A stretch of DNA of 64,000 nucleotides from Streptomyces sp. WMMC940 (GCF_027460265.1 NZ_JAPZBC010000001.1:4940001-5004000); one strand, 5' to 3'. Positions 32,980 through 42,225 are shown, counted from the stretch's first letter. A program made the numbers and translations. The notes: generated by a model not told the origin, from the sequence alone.

Positions 32980-35181
32980 TCAGTCGCCGCGCGGCACCCA
33001 GCGGTGGGTGAACCGGCTCGACAGCAGGCCGCCGGCCACGGTCGCCCCCGTGCAGAGCACCACGGCCGTCACCAGCCCGCCGGCGAGCAGCGGGAGCGGG
33101 GAGTCGCCCGACGGGGCCAGGAACGCGAGGTTGACCGCTCCGAGCAGCCCGGCGAACGCCGTCGCCAGTGCCAGGGCACAGGCCGTGGGCACGCCCATGC
33201 CCCACCACGCGGTCCGCAGATGGAACCGTACGCCCGAGGTGTAGCCGGCCAGCGGGCGCAGTTCGTCCGCCCGGTCGAGATAGGCGTGCAGCAGCCCCGC
33301 GGCACCGGTGAGCGCGAGGAGAACGAAGCCGGGTGCGGCGATCAGGACGACCCAGCCGGCGATACGTGCGCGGGCTGTCGCGCCGATGACGTACTCGTCG
33401 CCCGGCACCACCACCGACGGAGCGGCGAGCGTCGCGAAGGCCGCCCGGCTGACGTGTTCCCGGCCGTCGGCCCTACGGGTCAGCACGACGTAGTCGCCCT
33501 TCCCGCCCGTCAGCCGGGCTCGTGACGCCTCCGACCGCACGTTCACCTCGCCGGAGCTCATCCAGCGCAGCGCCTCGGTGCGGGCGGTGCGCTCGCGGAA
33601 CACCCGCACGGCCGGGGCCGGCTCGGCGCCTGGGCAGACGGACAGGGGAGCCAGCGCCGCCAGATCGCGACAGTGTCCCATGAGCACCGGTGGGGCGCCC
33701 TCCCCGCCCGGTGCCAGGCGCAGCACACGGTCCCCGGCTCCGAGGGCCGACAGGAACCTCGCCCGCGCCTTCTCGTCGCCGGCCCCCTCGGAGACATGGA
33801 GCAGCTTTCCGTCCAGTCGCCGGGCGAGTGACGTGGCGTGGCGGGCTTCGGACGTCAACTCCGTGATCAGGACCTGGACCTGGGTCAGCAGGCCCAGGAG
33901 CACGGCGAGCGAGGCGCAGGAGCGGGCGATGACCGCGGGATGGGCCGCTGCCCAGCGCCCTCCGATCAGCCGGGCGGCGTCTCCCCGTCCGCGTACGGTC
34001 AGCCGTACGGCCGCCCGGGCCGCGGCCCGTCCCAGCAGCGGCGGAAGCCCGGCCATGGCGAGGACCAGGCCGAGAATGAAGATCCGGACCCCCGTCTGAT
34101 GCCCGATCACCGCGCCCCACAGGGCCAGGAGCGTGCCGAGGCCGCAGAGACGTCCGGGCCAGGCGGACGGCCGGTCCCGTCCCGGCCGTGGCCGGTTTCC
34201 CCCGGCGGGACGGACGCGCAGGTGGAGTGCCGCGAACGACAGGCACAGGGCCGCCAGGACCGGCAGCAGGGCGAGCGGGAACCACAGGCGCAGCGGGGCG
34301 AGATCGGCTGCCGCGATCGCGTGACCGGTGACGGGCAGCCGTACGCCGGTCAGGGTCACGGCCATCAGGGGTACGGCCGCCGCCGCGGTGCCCAGCGCCA
34401 GGGGGCGCAGGCACTCGCCCACGGCGATCCGTGCGCGTACGGACCGCCCGGCGCCGATGGCGTGCAGGACGGCGAGCCGCCGGTCGCGCTGTCGGGCGCC
34501 GAGACGGGAGGCGGTGACGAGCAGGACCGCGACGGGAAGCCCGAGCAGGGGAGCGATCAGCAACCGGACGTCGGACTCCGCGCGGTCGAAGGTCTGGCTG
34601 GCGAAGTCGGACGCATCCGGGAGCGGTGTGCCGTAGCCGACGATGCCGGAGATGCCTCCGGGGCCGGGGGAGAGCGCGGTCCCGGGTGGCGGCCTCCGGT
34701 ACACGAGGAACTCGGAGGGCTCGGCGAGTCCGTCCGCGGCGATGGTTCCGGCCTGCTTCCCGTAGCGCGTGGACGCCGCCGGCAGGGCTTCCAGCAGGGC
34801 GGGGGAGACGAACGCCTCGCCCGGTTCCGGCCGGCGCGGCAGGCCCGGTGGCAGCGGGGCGTCCGCGACGAGGGGTTCGATCGTGACGACGGAGAAGCTC
34901 CTGTCGCCGACGACGTCGCGGCTGTCCCACCACCGCGCTGTGGGGAGTGTGCCGGGCTCGGCCGCGGCGCGTAACGGGTGGCGGGCCGACGTCCGCAGGT
35001 CGCGGCCGTCGTACGCGGCGTCGGTGACCTGCAGTCCCCAGACCAGCAGGGTGGCGCCCATCGCGGCGAGCACCAGGCAGAGCGCCTGGAGGACGTGGCG
35101 CGGATCCCGGCGCACCGGGGACAGCCGGCGTCCCAGGGCGAGCAACTGGGCCGTGGCGCCTCGCCGGGTGGTCCGCGTCAT
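32980..35181 (-). CDS. FtsX-type ABC transporter permease, large (MacB/LolC-like), with a TTA codon
   Basis: A 733-residue membrane protein. One N-terminal helix (VLQALCLVLAAMGATLLVWGL), a large extracytoplasmic loop, a block of helices between about 205 and 430 (LIAPLLGLPVAVLLVTASRLGARQ, TAAAAVPLMAVTLTG, LLPVLAALCLSFAALHL and more), a second loop, then three C-terminal FtsX helices (VVLIAAPGFVLLALTGAAGLL, LALATAFAGLLGAVNLAFL, GGLVTAVVLCTGATVAGG). Its start overlaps the ATPase stop. Leu70 is encoded by TTA (complement of 34972-34974), so expression probably needs bldA tRNA and hence the developmental programme. Together with the next two genes it makes an export or signalling unit; no substrate is evident. 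Confidence 0.85.
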   Translation of the reverse strand: MTRTTRRGATAQLLALGRRLSPVRRDPRHVLQALCLVLAAMGATLLVWGLQVTDAAYDGRDLRTSARHPLRAAAEPGTLPTARWWDSRDVVGDRSFSVVTIEPLVADAPLPPGLPRRPEPGEAFVSPALLEALPAASTRYGKQAGTIAADGLAEPSEFLVYRRPPPGTALSPGPGGISGIVGYGTPLPDASDFASQTFDRAESDVRLLIAPLLGLPVAVLLVTASRLGARQRDRRLAVLHAIGAGRSVRARIAVGECLRPLALGTAAAAVPLMAVTLTGVRLPVTGHAIAAADLAPLRLWFPLALLPVLAALCLSFAALHLRVRPAGGNRPRPGRDRPSAWPGRLCGLGTLLALWGAVIGHQTGVRIFILGLVLAMAGLPPLLGRAAARAAVRLTVRGRGDAARLIGGRWAAAHPAVIARSCASLAVLLGLLTQVQVLITELTSEARHATSLARRLDGKLLHVSEGAGDEKARARFLSALGAGDRVLRLAPGGEGAPPVLMGHCRDLAALAPLSVCPGAEPAPAVRVFRERTARTEALRWMSSGEVNVRSEASRARLTGGKGDYVVLTRRADGREHVSRAAFATLAAPSVVVPGDEYVIGATARARIAGWVVLIAAPGFVLLALTGAAGLLHAYLDRADELRPLAGYTSGVRFHLRTAWWGMGVPTACALALATAFAGLLGAVNLAFLAPSGDSPLPLLAGGLVTAVVLCTGATVAGGLLSSRFTHRWVPRGD

Positions 35182-35885
35182 GCCCCCGCCGTCGTCGTGT
35201 CGTGCGCGGTGCCGGGTGCGGAGTCGCGCAGCGTGCCCTCGCGCAGGGTCAGCAGACGGTCCGCGCGGTGGGCGACCACCGGATTGTGGGTCACCAGGAC
35301 CAGCGCGCAGCCGTACCGGGCGGGTAGCCGGAACAGCATGTCGCAGACGTCCTCGGTGGTGCGTTCGTCCAGGGAGCCGGTCGGTTCGTCGGCGAGGACC
35401 AGCGGTGGTCGTGTGGACAGGGCCCGGGCCACCGCGACGCGCTGGCGCTCCCCGCCCGACAGCACGCTCGCGGGCGAGTCCGCGACCTCTCCGACGCCGA
35501 GCTCACCGAGGAGGGTCTCGGCGGTGCCGTAGGCGTCGCGCCGCCTCCTGCCGGCGATCAGCAGGGGGAGCGCCGCGTTCTCGACCGCGCTCAACTCCGG
35601 TAGCAGTTCGCCGAACTGGTGGACGAAGCCGATGGTGCGCAGACGCCACGCCGCGGCCCGCCCGGGCCGCAGCGCGGAGATGTCCGTGCCGTCCACCCTG
35701 ATGGTCCCGGCCTGCGGGGTGTGCAACCCGGCGAGGCACGACAGCAGCGTGGTCTTGCCGCTGCCGCTCGGCCCCATGACGGAAAGGGACGTCCCCGCCC
35801 GGGCGCTCAGGTCCGCATCGCGCAGCAGCGTGCGCCTGCCGATCGCGCAGGTGAGGCCGCGGACCTCCAGAGTGGGCGCGGCCAT
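35178..35885 (-). CDS. ABC transporter ATPase, LolD/MacB type
   Basis: A 235-residue ATPase. ATG at 35885, only two bases after the stop of the secreted-protein gene. Walker A GPSGSGKTT, Q-loop VHQFGELLPELS, signature LSGGERQRVAVARAL, Walker B LVLADEPTGSLDE, H-loop VTHN. The first hundred residues are of the LolD/FtsE type that pairs with FtsX-like permeases, as the next gene is. It energises that permease; in such systems ATP hydrolysis moves an extracytoplasmic domain rather than cargo through the membrane. Confidence 0.92.
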   Translation of the reverse strand: MAAPTLEVRGLTCAIGRRTLLRDADLSARAGTSLSVMGPSGSGKTTLLSCLAGLHTPQAGTIRVDGTDISALRPGRAAAWRLRTIGFVHQFGELLPELSAVENAALPLLIAGRRRRDAYGTAETLLGELGVGEVADSPASVLSGGERQRVAVARALSTRPPLVLADEPTGSLDERTTEDVCDMLFRLPARYGCALVLVTHNPVVAHRADRLLTLREGTLRDSAPGTAHDTTTAGA

Positions 35886-35887
35886 GG

Positions 35888-36235
35888 CTACGGGTGCTGC
35901 TTCCAGGCGGAGCAGGCGTCGGGGAACACCGGGATGTTCTCGCACGCCTGGATCCGGTGGACGGGGTACGTGCCGGTCGTCGAGGTCCTGCAGTACCCGT
36001 CCCTCTCCTCCACCCGGGCGACCGTGTCGGGGACGGTGCGCTTGAAGTTCGCGTAGACGTTGAAGCCGTCGACCTCCCGGTCGCAGACTCCCGCGGCCTT
36101 GTGGTTGTAGGTGATGAACCCGAAGTCGTCGCCCTGGTACACGTAGAAGTTGTCGCCGTACGCCGCGCGCGCTCCCAGCAACGCCGTCGTCGTGCCGATC
36201 AGTACCGCGCCCACTCGCAAGGTTCCCCGACGCAC
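35888..36235 (-). CDS. small secreted four-cysteine protein, first gene of an ABC operon
   Basis: A 115-residue precursor. The GTG at 36235 has GGAGG seven bases ahead. Signal peptide: basic VRRGTLR, hydrophobic VGAVLIGTTTALLGA, cleavage near RAAYG|DN at about residue 27. The mature 88 residues are aromatic-rich (NFYVYQGDDFGFITYNH) with four cysteines (VCDRE, GYCRT, ACENI, DACSAW), so two disulfides are likely. I do not recognise the family; it is not a known toxin or inhibitor by eye. Two bases separate its stop from the ATPase start, so the product may be cargo, ligand or sensor of the ABC system. Confidence 0.75.
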   Translation of the reverse strand: MRRGTLRVGAVLIGTTTALLGARAAYGDNFYVYQGDDFGFITYNHKAAGVCDREVDGFNVYANFKRTVPDTVARVEERDGYCRTSTTGTYPVHRIQACENIPVFPDACSAWKQHP

Positions 36236-36429
36236 GTCGAAGCCTCCACAGGAAGAGGGCACCCGCCGGATGCGGATGCCCGTTCGATGTGTTGCGGCTG
36301 TGAACTTATGGGGTGTGTGCGGTGAGCGGGTACGGGCCGGGACCGAGACGGCCGGAAGTCGGCGAGCTGTGGCCTGAAGTGACCGGACGGTGACGCTTCG
36401 TGCGGGAGGCCCGGGGGTCGGTCCGAGCG

Positions 36430-36834
36430 TCAGCCCGCCGTGTTCACCATCGAGGCGGCGGCGTACGTGAGGTAGTTCCAGAGCTGACGCTCGTGCTCCT
36501 CGGAGAGGCCGAGTTCGTCGACCGCGACCCGCATGTGCCTGAGCCAGGCGTCGTGCGCGGCCCTGTCGACGGTGAACGGGGCGTGGCGCATGCGCAGTCG
36601 GGGGTGACCGCGGTTGTCGCTGTAGGTGCGGGGGCCGCCCCAGTACTGCATCAGGAAGAGCGTGAGGCGCTCCTCGGCCGGGCCCAGGTCCTCCTCCGGG
36701 TACATCGGCCGCAGCAGGGGGTCCCCGGCGACGCCCTCGTAGAAACGCCGCACGAGGCGGCGGAAGGTCTCCTCGCCGCCCACCTGCTCGTAGAAGGTCT
36801 GCTCCTGAAGTGTGCCCCGCGGAATCTCGTTCAC
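36430..36834 (-). CDS. glbO: truncated haemoglobin, group II (GlbO-like)
   Basis: A 134-residue 2-on-2 globin. Seen: TFYEQVGGEETFRRLVRRFYEGVAGDPLLRPMYP, where Tyr (B10) and Phe (CD1) fall in FY and MYP contexts, EERLTLFLMQYWGGPRTYSDNRGHPRLRMRHAPF with the proximal His in RMRHAPF, and AHDAWLRHMRVAVDELGLSEE with the G8 Trp. This is the GlbO form found in mycobacteria and Streptomyces, which binds oxygen or nitric oxide and helps against nitrosative and oxidative stress. GTG start at 36834 has GGAG very close; an alternative start is not obvious. It stands alone, divergent from the methyltransferase. Confidence 0.92.
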   Translation of the reverse strand: MNEIPRGTLQEQTFYEQVGGEETFRRLVRRFYEGVAGDPLLRPMYPEEDLGPAEERLTLFLMQYWGGPRTYSDNRGHPRLRMRHAPFTVDRAAHDAWLRHMRVAVDELGLSEEHERQLWNYLTYAAASMVNTAG

Positions 36835-36963
36835 CGCTCCATGGTCTCAGACGGGCCGGACGAGGACGCGGGGCCCAGGAACCCCGGACCGAAGTGCACT
36901 CCGGTCCGGAAGTCCCCGTCCGGGGTGCTCGCCTCCCGTACCGGCCCGCAGGACAGTGGAGGC

Positions 36964-37971
36964 ATGGGTGCGGACCGGGACGCGCGCACGGTACGGGACC
37001 CCTACGCCGGGCCCGCCGCCGAGGTGCGCGCGGCGCTGGTGCGGAGGATCGCCGCGGCCGGCGCGCTGCGGGACCCGGCCTGGCGTGCGGCTTTCGCGGA
37101 GGTTCCGCGCCATCTGTTCGTGCCGTACTACTACGTGTCGACCTTCGCCGGGTACGAGCGGCTCTGGTCGGGCGACTCCGAGCCGGACCGCCGCGAGCGC
37201 TGGCTGAGGGGCGCGTACTCCGACGGCCCGCTCGCCACCCGCGTCCGCGACGGCGAACTCGTCTCCTCCAGCAGCCAGCCGTCCCTGATGGCGCGGATGC
37301 TGGAGGCGCTGGAGGTGGAGGACGGGCACCGCGTGCTGGAGATCGGCGCGGGCACCGGTTACAACGCGGCACTGCTGGCGCACCGGCTGGGGGACCCGCT
37401 GGTGACGACCGTCGACCTGGACCCGGAGATCGCCGAGGCCGCGCGCCGCCATCTCGCGGCCGCCGGCCACCACCCGGCCGTGATCACCGGTGACGGTGCG
37501 CGCGGCTGCCCGGGGCGCGCCCCGTTCGACCGCATCATCGCCACCTGCGCCCTTCCGTCGGTACCGCGGGCCTGGCTCGAGCAGTGCGTGCCGGGTGGAC
37601 TGCTCCTCGCCCCGCTCGCCAACGGGCTGGTCGCGCTGCGGGTGCGTGACGAAGGCCGCGCGGAGGGGCGCTTCCTGCACACGCCCGCGTACTTCGTCCC
37701 GCTGCGCGGAGGCGGGCCGGTGAGGACATCGGTCCCGCATGTGGGCGGGTTGCCGAGGCGCGTGGCGGAGAGCGAGCAGTTCCGCTTCCTGCTCACGCTG
37801 ACCGCGGGCGTGCTGGATCCGCACGAAGCGCTCTCGCTCTGGCAGCGCGAAGGCCGGCCGGAGCGGGAGCGCTTCGGGGTCACCGTCAGCGGAGACAGCC
37901 AGTGGGCGTGGCTGGACGACCCCGAGGGCCCGTACGCCTGGACCCTGGGCGCGACCGGCCCCGACCGGTGA
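36964..37971 (+). CDS. SAM-dependent methyltransferase, protein-isoaspartate methyltransferase-like
   Basis: A 335-residue protein of the PCMT type. Conserved N-terminal stretch FAEVPRHLFVPYYYV, GELVSSSSQPSLMARMLEAL (the substrate loop that is usually TxSxP), SAM motif I VLEIGAGTGYNAALLAHRLG, motif II TTVDLDPEIAEAARRHL, GDGARGCPGRAPFDRIIATCALPSVP, and GGLLLAPLAN. Classical PCMTs are about 210 residues; the extra 120 C-terminal residues resemble the longer Streptomyces paralogues, some of which modify peptides. Start ATG at 36964 has GGAGG almost touching it, so true initiation might be elsewhere. Convergent with the FHA gene, 18 bases apart. Confidence 0.82.
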   Translation: MGADRDARTVRDPYAGPAAEVRAALVRRIAAAGALRDPAWRAAFAEVPRHLFVPYYYVSTFAGYERLWSGDSEPDRRERWLRGAYSDGPLATRVRDGELVSSSSQPSLMARMLEALEVEDGHRVLEIGAGTGYNAALLAHRLGDPLVTTVDLDPEIAEAARRHLAAAGHHPAVITGDGARGCPGRAPFDRIIATCALPSVPRAWLEQCVPGGLLLAPLANGLVALRVRDEGRAEGRFLHTPAYFVPLRGGGPVRTSVPHVGGLPRRVAESEQFRFLLTLTAGVLDPHEALSLWQREGRPERERFGVTVSGDSQWAWLDDPEGPYAWTLGATGPDR

Positions 37972-37989
37972 ACGCCGTCGTGAGCGCCG

Positions 37990-39219
37990 TCAGCCCCGAC
38001 GGATGGTGATCGTCGTCCAGGCGCCCACGTGCACCCGGTCGCCGTCCCGCAGGGGGACGGGGACGTAGGGCTGGATGGGGTCCTCGGCGCCGTTCACCGT
38101 CGTGCCGTTCGTGGAGTTCTGGTCGACGACGGCCCAGGAGCCGTCGGGCTGCTGGACCAGCACGGCGTGCTGGTGCGAGACGCCCGGGTCCTCCGGCGGC
38201 ACCGACAGGTCGATGTCGGGCGACTCGCCGGTGGAGTGCCGGCGGCGGCCGATGGTCACCTCGTTGCCCGAGAGCGCGAGCTGCTGCTCCGGTGAGTACG
38301 CGGGCAGGTTCAGCCCGGCGGCCTCGGGGCCGCTGCGCTGCATCATCGCCATGAAGTACTCGCGGTCGGGCGCGATGACCGCGGTCCAGCCCGCGGGCTC
38401 GTACGGTACCTGCTGCGGAGGGGGCGCCGGGTGCTGCTGTCCGGGATGGTGCGGAGCGTGCTGCTGCGAGGGCGGGGAGATCATCCAGTCGTCGTCACCG
38501 CCGCCCTGCGGCCGCTGCGGCGGGGCCGGAACGGCCTGCGGGAAGCCGGGAGGGGCGGGCGGGCCGGCGGGGAACCCCTGCTGCTGCGGAGGCGGGGCCG
38601 GCCTGCTGAACTCGGGCGGCCCCGGGGGCCGGTGCCGCCCGGGCGACTCGGAGACGTCCGAGGAGCCGGACGTGCCCGGCTGGGGGAACGGCGGCGGGGC
38701 CGGCGGTCCGGCCTGTGGCGGCCGGGGTGCCGGGGGTTCGCCGCCGATCGGCTCGGCGGGCCGGTTCATCTGCGAGGGCCGCGAGCTCTGGTAGTCGAAC
38801 GGGTCCGGTGGGCGCGGCGGCTGCTGGGCCTGGAAGCCGGGCGGCAGGTTCAGACCGGGCGGCGGCCCGCCGGGCCCGCCGGGTCCGCCCGGGCCGCCGG
38901 GTCCCCCTCGGTGGGGCGGGGCCACGGGGGTGTACGACGTCGCCGTGTTCGTGAGGAAGTTCCAGCGGCACTCCTCGCAGAAGGGTGCCATCGGCTCGCG
39001 GGGTGTACGGCACTGCGGGCACAGCTCCGCCTGGGCCGTGGCGTTCGGGTCGCCCGGCCCCGGGTAGCCGTAGCCCGGCGCGGGCGGCGGCGAAGGAGCC
39101 GGCGGGGGAGGAGGCGGCGGAACCGCGCCCGCCGGAGCCCCCGCCCCGGCCATGCGATGGCCGCAGACCTCGCACCAGTCGTCGGAACCCGACTGGTGTC
39201 CGTTCGGGCAGGTCGGCAT
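37990..39219 (-). CDS. FHA-domain protein with N-terminal zinc ribbons
   Basis: A 409-residue signalling reader. ATG at 39219 with GGGGGAAG ahead. Residues 4-20 carry a zinc-ribbon pattern ending CEVCG; a second follows (LCPQC...FCEECRWNF, about 65-85). Then 200 residues of Pro/Gly/Gln-rich linker with (GGP)n, and a C-terminal FHA domain (about 310-409) with the phosphothreonine-binding set: GRRRH, SHQHA and STNGTTVNG. Last gene of the GlnX-PknG locus. In corynebacteria PknG acts on the FHA protein OdhI and in mycobacteria on GarA; this protein could be a comparable reader or substrate, though it is much longer and lacks an obvious short phospho-Thr tail (inference). Confidence 0.88.
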   Translation of the reverse strand: MPTCPNGHQSGSDDWCEVCGHRMAGAGAPAGAVPPPPPPPAPSPPPAPGYGYPGPGDPNATAQAELCPQCRTPREPMAPFCEECRWNFLTNTATSYTPVAPPHRGGPGGPGGPGGPGGPPPGLNLPPGFQAQQPPRPPDPFDYQSSRPSQMNRPAEPIGGEPPAPRPPQAGPPAPPPFPQPGTSGSSDVSESPGRHRPPGPPEFSRPAPPPQQQGFPAGPPAPPGFPQAVPAPPQRPQGGGDDDWMISPPSQQHAPHHPGQQHPAPPPQQVPYEPAGWTAVIAPDREYFMAMMQRSGPEAAGLNLPAYSPEQQLALSGNEVTIGRRRHSTGESPDIDLSVPPEDPGVSHQHAVLVQQPDGSWAVVDQNSTNGTTVNGAEDPIQPYVPVPLRDGDRVHVGAWTTITIRRG

Positions 39220-39320
39220 GTCGGCGCTTCCCCCTCTCCTCCGTCCGGCCGGCGAGCCGGACACCTTTTGCTCTTCGTCGTTTCTCGACCGCTGTCGGCT
39301 GGTCCGTGTTCGCCGCGTGT

Positions 39321-40679
39321 CTACTTCTTCACGCGAACTGTCTTCGTGGAGCGCGTTTCGAGTGTCATCTCGTCCGCTTCCGTGACCCTTGCCTTCAGCC
39401 GCACAGTACCCGTCGCCGCGTCGACGACGTCCACCACCTTCGCCAGCAGCTTTGCGGTGTCCTCGTTGCCGGAGGCCGCCGCGAGCATGACGGCGCGGCC
39501 GAGTTTCGCGGTGGCGTTGTCGAAATCTCCCGACTTGCGGGCATCCAGTCCCTGTTGAATGACCTCCGCCAATTCGGCCTGGCCGGTGTAGTGCGCGACC
39601 TGGGGACTGATGGAGGTCGAAGCCGCCACGTCGTCGGTCCACACCGCCCGCACGAGCCCCTGGGCGAGGGGTCGCGGGGTGCCGTCGGCCGGATCCGGAA
39701 TGATCAGGGAGGCCCGTGCCGCCAGCATCTCCCGGCCGACGCCCGCCTCCGGCACCCGCACGCACACGTGGTAGTCGCGGGACTCGTCGCCCCACGAACC
39801 CGTCGGATAGTCCCCGGCGCGCGGCCCCGCGTCCGTGCGCCGGCCGGTCAGGTCCTCGACCGTGGGTGCCACCTGCTTGACGAACACGATCTCAGCGCCG
39901 ACGGGCGTCCAGAGCCGCAGTGCCACGTCCGCGACCTCCTTGCCCATCGCGTTCTCCATCATCCGCGTGAAGTCGGCGGCGAGCCCCGACGGGTCCGCGA
40001 CGATGTCGGCCGTGCCGAGCAGCGCGGAGGCGATGCCGGTGACCTCCTTGACCTCCCAGTCCGTGCCCACGCCGCGCGCGTCGCAGGTGAACCGACCCGC
40101 GCAGGCGTCCAGCGCGGCCCTCAGCTCCTCCGGCGCCTCGTGCTCGTTGCGCCCGTCGGTGAGCAGGATGCCGTGCCGGATGGACACGTCGGCGTCGCCG
40201 AGCAGCCGGTCGGCCAGCCTCAGCCAGGTGCCGATCGCGGTTCCGCCGCCGGCGCTCAGTCTGCGCAGCGCCTCCTTGGCCTCGGCCCGTGTCGTCGCGT
40301 CGGCGGTCGCCAGCCGCCCGCCGCCCGGGTACACCTCGGCGGCCACGTGTGTGCCCGAGACCACGGCGAAGGCCGTGCCGTCGCGCAGGGTGTCGATCGC
40401 CGCGACCGTGGCGTCGCGCGCGTTGCGCATCTTCGTGGCCGGATAGTCCATGGAACCCGAGCAGTCGACCATCACGACCACGGCGGCTTCCGTCCGCCGC
40501 CCGGGTATGGACGAAGGGGAAGCGGAAGCTCCGGCGATGGGAAGGCCACCGCTCGTACCGCCGCCGGTGGAGGTGACCGTCACGATCGCGTTGACCTCGC
40601 GCCCGCCCTCGGGCAGGAACTCGTTCTGGTACACCTCGACGGAGAACCGCGGCACGTTCGACTTGGAGAAATTGGCCAT
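39321..40679 (-). CDS. VWA-domain protein of the PknG locus
   Basis: A 452-residue cytoplasmic protein, no signal peptide. The first 60 residues are a beta-rich region (FSVEVYQNEFLPEGGREVNAIVTVTSTGGG); then a von Willebrand A domain with MIDAS DCSGSMDYP near residue 72, GGTAIGTWLRLAD and LLTDGRNE; then a beta-sandwich and a helical C-terminus (ELAEVIQQGLDARKSGDFDNATAKLGRAVMLA) resembling a TPR-like pair. Similar proteins accompany PP2C phosphatases and Ser/Thr kinases in actinobacteria and may scaffold the phospho-signal. About 89 bases separate it from the upstream phosphatase gene start-stop junction. Confidence 0.87.
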   Translation of the reverse strand: MANFSKSNVPRFSVEVYQNEFLPEGGREVNAIVTVTSTGGGTSGGLPIAGASASPSSIPGRRTEAAVVVMVDCSGSMDYPATKMRNARDATVAAIDTLRDGTAFAVVSGTHVAAEVYPGGGRLATADATTRAEAKEALRRLSAGGGTAIGTWLRLADRLLGDADVSIRHGILLTDGRNEHEAPEELRAALDACAGRFTCDARGVGTDWEVKEVTGIASALLGTADIVADPSGLAADFTRMMENAMGKEVADVALRLWTPVGAEIVFVKQVAPTVEDLTGRRTDAGPRAGDYPTGSWGDESRDYHVCVRVPEAGVGREMLAARASLIIPDPADGTPRPLAQGLVRAVWTDDVAASTSISPQVAHYTGQAELAEVIQQGLDARKSGDFDNATAKLGRAVMLAAASGNEDTAKLLAKVVDVVDAATGTVRLKARVTEADEMTLETRSTKTVRVKK

Positions 40680-40767
40680 CTGAACTGGCTCCTCGAGGCT
40701 CAGCTGGGCAGACAGACAGGGTGAAAGGGTGCCGAACGGACGCAGGGGCGAGGGGATATGGCCTTGT

Positions 40768-42225
40768 TCAGGCCGATCCTGCCCCCTGTCGCGGCACGGC
40801 GAACGGGAGCAGGGCCACTGTTACGTTGTCGTGGCCCCCGCCGTCGAGCGCATGGCCGACGAGGACCTGCGCCCCGTGGAGCGGACGGCCCGCCGCGTCG
40901 GGTGGCAGGACCTGTGCCATCTCCTCCGGCGCCTCCGCGTAGTTCCACAGCCCGTCCGTGCAGACCACCACCACACCGGGGCGGTCCGGCTTGAACGAGG
41001 CGGTGTGCGGTTCCAGTTCGTAGGCGTCCGCGCCGAGCCACCCGGTGATCGCGTGCGCGCGCTCGTCCGCGTAGGCCTCTGCCTCGCTCATCAGACCGGC
41101 GGAGACCATCTGGGCCGCCCAGGAGTCGTCCTCGGTGAGCCGCGCGGGCGGGCCGCTGCGGTCGTCGGGGACCCAGTACGCCCGGCTGTCGCCGACCCAG
41201 CCGACCACGAGCAGTTCGCCGGCGGCGACGGCGCCCACCAGCGTGCACGCCGGAGCGTTCTGATGGCGGTGCGGGTCGTGCTCCATGGCCGCGCCGGGCT
41301 CCGCCGCCAGGGAGTTGACAGCGGAGGCGGCGGCCAGGATCGCCTCGTGCATGGCCTGCTGCGGATGCGTGCCCCGGGGCAGCGATGCCAGCAGGTGCTC
41401 GTTGGCCGAACTCGCCGCGGCCGAGGACGCGTCGTCGGGCCGGGTGGCCGAGGACACGCCGTCGCAGACGATCGCGATCACAGCCGGGGAGCCGTCGGGC
41501 AGGGCCGTGGACGACACCGCGAACGAGTCCTCGTTGCGGTGGTGCCGCAGCCCCCGGTCGCTGACCGCGGCCACCGAACCCAGCTCCTGCTCCATGTGGT
41601 CGCGCTCGCGCGGCTGGGCGTGCCCGCAGTTCTCGCAGTAGCCGTCGTGGTCCACATGCCCCGCACGGCACGCGACGCAGAGCTTCACGCCGGGCGGGGG
41701 CACGGCGGAGTGCCCGCCGGAGTGCCCGGCGGCGCGGGGGTCGGGCGCGGTCGGCTCGAAGTCCCCGGAGCCGGAGCCGGAGCCGGGGCTGAGCGGTGCG
41801 GGGCCCGGACCGGCGGCCGGGGACGCCCCTGGGGCGGCGGCGACTGCTCCGCCCGGCGCGGCCGGCCCGAACCGCGCGGCGGTGCCGGCTTCCTGTGCGG
41901 CCGGGCGTGCCGGTGCGACGGCCGGTGCGGCCTCCGGGCCGTCGAAGCGGACCGGCGTCGCGGGCAGTTCACGGCCGCCCGAGTCCGTACCCGGCACCTC
42001 ACCGGGCCGCTGCGGCGTCCCCGGCCGGCCGGAGTCGTCCGCCCCGGGAGCCTCGGGCCAGTGCACGTGCGCACCCGTCGCGACCGTGGGGCCGTCCCGC
42101 GGCGGCTCGGGTACGGCCGACAGGTCGTACCCGCACGCTCCGCAGAACAGATCGCCGGATTCGAGTGGTTCCTCGCATCCAGGGCACTTCGACCGGGCCG
42201 CCTGTTGGGGCATCTGCGGCGTCAT
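40768..42225 (-). CDS. PP2C-type Ser/Thr protein phosphatase with two zinc ribbons
   Basis: A 485-residue phosphatase. N-terminal zinc ribbon with cysteines 14, 17, 28 and 31; 130 residues of Ala/Pro/Gly linker; a second ribbon (LCVACRAGH...GYCENCG) just before the catalytic domain. The PP2C core shows VSDRGLRHHRNEDSF, VCDGVSSATRPDDAS, LLVVGWVGDSRAYWV, TEDDSWAAQMV, ITGWLGADA and VVVCTDGLWNYAE, GGGHDNVTVALL with the metal-binding aspartates. It should reverse phosphorylation by the neighbouring PknG-like kinase (inference from position). Confidence 0.93.
   Translation of the reverse strand: MTPQMPQQAARSKCPGCEEPLESGDLFCGACGYDLSAVPEPPRDGPTVATGAHVHWPEAPGADDSGRPGTPQRPGEVPGTDSGGRELPATPVRFDGPEAAPAVAPARPAAQEAGTAARFGPAAPGGAVAAAPGASPAAGPGPAPLSPGSGSGSGDFEPTAPDPRAAGHSGGHSAVPPPGVKLCVACRAGHVDHDGYCENCGHAQPRERDHMEQELGSVAAVSDRGLRHHRNEDSFAVSSTALPDGSPAVIAIVCDGVSSATRPDDASSAAASSANEHLLASLPRGTHPQQAMHEAILAAASAVNSLAAEPGAAMEHDPHRHQNAPACTLVGAVAAGELLVVGWVGDSRAYWVPDDRSGPPARLTEDDSWAAQMVSAGLMSEAEAYADERAHAITGWLGADAYELEPHTASFKPDRPGVVVVCTDGLWNYAEAPEEMAQVLPPDAAGRPLHGAQVLVGHALDGGGHDNVTVALLPFAVPRQGAGSA

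Noticed and set aside
32603-35181. Possible lantibiotic or other biosynthetic cluster around the secreted protein, ABC genes and PCMT-like methyltransferase
   Set aside because: No modification enzyme or precursor pattern (LanB/C/M, YcaO, radical SAM) is visible, and the methyltransferase is a separate, oppositely oriented unit.
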